The position numbers and the translations under genes are program-made. This document shows, piece by piece, positions 5,294 through 5,862 of a DNA stretch of 5,862 nucleotides. The notes beneath the pieces were generated by a model. It was not told where the DNA came from and did no database searches. It saw nothing but the letters and a program-made list of their open reading frames with translations. The stretch spans positions 1 through 5,862 of the forward strand of contig JAPLYA010000028.1 of the NCBI GenBank assembly GCA_026395775.1, written 5' to 3'. The DNA is from Candidatus Pacearchaeota archaeon. Its GTDB lineage: Archaea > Nanobdellota > Nanobdellia > Pacearchaeales > GW2011-AR1. The number at the start of each line of letters is the position of its first letter. Position 1 is the first letter of the stretch.

Positions 5294-5649
5294 GAGAATG
5301 CCAGGAAATGCGGGTTTTCAATGGAATTCTGTACGATAAGCCCAAAAGAACCGAGCACGGGCAATGGGTTTCGACTTCGAGAGGAGAATACAGGATAGAT
5401 ATAAAAAGGGCGAGCAAGACAACTTCTAAAGGATATGGAGCAAGCCAAGAAGATCCAAAGAGGATTACCAGCCTTTCAATTTATAAAATTGAAAAAGAAA
5501 AAATCAGAGACATTAAAGAAGTTCTTTATTCTTGGGATGCTGATAATACCCTCCCATTCTTTCCCAGATCCAAAACAAGGCTTAGAAATTTAATTGCTGA
5601 AGAAGATTTAAGAATTTTGTTAGAAGATGTTCTTGATATTTTTAATTAA
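5233..5649 (+). CDS. unrecognised 138-residue basic protein
   Basis: I do not recognise a family. The protein is soluble-looking, with no signal peptide or membrane segment, and is rich in Lys/Arg in its first two thirds. Visible segments are a basic N-terminus (MGRPCSLKNPYRR), a likely beta-rich middle with GQWVSTSRGEYRIDIKRASK, a loop SKGYGASQEDPK, then ITSLSIYKIEKEKIRDIKEVL. The acidic helical C-terminus is LIAEEDLRILLEDVLDIFN. Two cysteines (5 and 23) do not form a clear metal site. The start is supported by the TATA-like box and an upstream in-frame stop. Its first third uses more G+C-rich codons than the neighbouring genes, and it lies between the replication cluster and an insertion sequence, so recent acquisition or lineage-specific origin is possible. 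It is the longest ORF in this stretch, and the overlapping minus-strand frame (5220-5417) looks like its shadow. Confidence 0.65.
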   Translation: MGRPCSLKNPYRRMPTLTLVRECQEMRVFNGILYDKPKRTEHGQWVSTSRGEYRIDIKRASKTTSKGYGASQEDPKRITSLSIYKIEKEKIRDIKEVLYSWDADNTLPFFPRSKTRLRNLIAEEDLRILLEDVLDIFN

Positions 5650-5730
5650 TTACTATTGTAAAAATAAAACTATTTTAGTAAACAAGTTAATTGTGTTTGG
5701 TTTAAAAAATTGCCTTGCCCCAGTGAACCT
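5650..5730. other. A+T-rich spacer between the 138-residue ORF and the insertion sequence
   Basis: Two weak nested inverted repeats are visible: TTACTA (5650-5655) with TAGTAA (5676-5681), and AAAATA (5661-5666) with TATTTT (5671-5676). They follow the stop codon directly and could aid transcript ending. On the minus strand a T-run at 5704-5709 could end the transposase transcript. There is no ORF. Confidence 0.35.
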
Positions 5731-5751
5731 CCCTGTGCCAAGAGCACAGGG
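5731..5751 (-). repeat. perfect 8-bp hairpin past the transposase stop (candidate IS right-end hairpin)
   Basis: CCCTGTGC (5731-5738) pairs with GCACAGGG (5744-5751) across a 5-nt loop. It starts 5 bp after the tnpA stop codon. It is G+C-rich in an A+T-rich setting. In IS200/IS605 elements the transposase recognises such hairpins as single-stranded DNA and cuts at a fixed distance from their foot. Confidence 0.7.
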
Positions 5752-5756
5752 CATCT

Positions 5757-5862
5757 CTAAATGAAATCGAACAGCTTAAGATGTTCTCCTTTTCTTCCCT
5801 GCTTTTCGATATATTCTCTGATTATGTCTGCGTTAACTCCTTCTCCAACTGTTGCAACATAA
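5757..5862 (-). CDS. tnpA: IS200/IS605-family Y1 transposase TnpA, C-terminal end (partial)
   Basis: TnpA is a small HUH/Y1 single-strand transposase that cuts and joins DNA through a phosphotyrosine link. Only the last 34 residues are in the window, on the minus strand: YVATVGEGVNADIIREYIEKQ and then a short tail ending in LKLFDFI before TAG. The helix with Y-x3-Q (REYIEKQ, Tyr codon at 5811-5813) matches the catalytic tyrosine and conserved glutamine of this family. The preceding strand and glycine pattern (VATVGEGVN) also fits. The HUH histidines and most of the protein lie beyond the right edge, so intactness cannot be judged. The call rests on a short segment but is supported by the hairpin just after the stop codon. 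Confidence 0.78.
   Translation of the reverse strand, partial: YVATVGEGVNADIIREYIEKQGRKGEHLKLFDFI

Larger units (their letters stand above)
5722..5862 (-). mobile_element. IS200/IS605-family insertion sequence, right end (continues beyond the window)
   Basis: The end of a Y1-type transposase gene is followed by a perfect subterminal hairpin (5731-5751), the arrangement of IS200/IS605 right ends. These elements have hairpins instead of inverted terminal repeats, so the edge cannot be read from repeats. Past the hairpin on the minus strand comes AGGTTCACTGGGG. A TTCAC/TCAC there would be a possible cleavage site, putting the boundary near 5722. The exact edge is a guess. Confidence 0.6.

Noticed and set aside
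5220..5417. 65-codon minus-strand ORF opposite the orphan gene
   Set aside because: It has no promoter-like signal; the plus-strand frame is twice as long and has a better-supported start.
1..5862. CRISPR array or a new defence system
   Set aside because: There are no regularly spaced repeats, and no nuclease, toxin or defence-type gene is recognisable besides the unknown 138-residue ORF.

Overview
The window looks archaeal. It carries a TATA-box-binding protein, an MCM helicase, an RPA32-like single-stranded-DNA-binding protein and the end of an ATP-dependent DNA ligase. The DNA is A+T-rich, and four of the five starts preceded by a TATA-like box have it about 25 bp before the start codon, as in archaea that make leaderless mRNAs. 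Short spacers, small proteins and the look of the winged-helix and RPA-like proteins suggest a DPANN-type lineage (Woesearchaeota/Pacearchaeota-like). That placement is an inference, not something the sequence proves.

Layout. Positions 3-698 (+) hold the C-terminal part of an ATP-dependent DNA ligase, cut by the window edge. It converges, with a 3-bp gap, on a small winged-helix regulator (702-1007, -). A 128-bp divergent promoter region with tandem palindromic TATA-like elements separates that regulator from TBP (1136-1690, +). TBP ends at a stem-loop plus T-rich tract. A 341-bp gap without a gene follows, ending in a 16-bp perfect palindrome and a TATA-like box just before MCM (2032-4056, +). 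A Nudix hydrolase (4062-4544, +) starts 5 bp after MCM and is probably co-transcribed. An RPA32-like protein (4569-5165, +) follows, with its own possible promoter overlapping the Nudix stop codon. An unrecognised 138-residue protein (5233-5649, +) comes next. The right edge (5757-5862, -) is the C-terminus of an IS200/IS605-type Y1 transposase, with a perfect 8-bp hairpin just past its stop codon that fits the element's right end.

How the genes fit together. Ligase, MCM and the RPA-like protein all act at the replication fork (nick sealing, unwinding, ssDNA protection), and TBP starts transcription. The region is therefore mainly an information-processing block, with the mobile element at its edge. 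I did not find a convincing new multi-gene system. The most interesting signals are regulatory: repeated GCTTTAAAAAGC elements between the winged-helix gene and TBP, the palindrome before MCM, an out-of-frame ATG ahead of the TBP start, and an orphan protein next to the insertion sequence.
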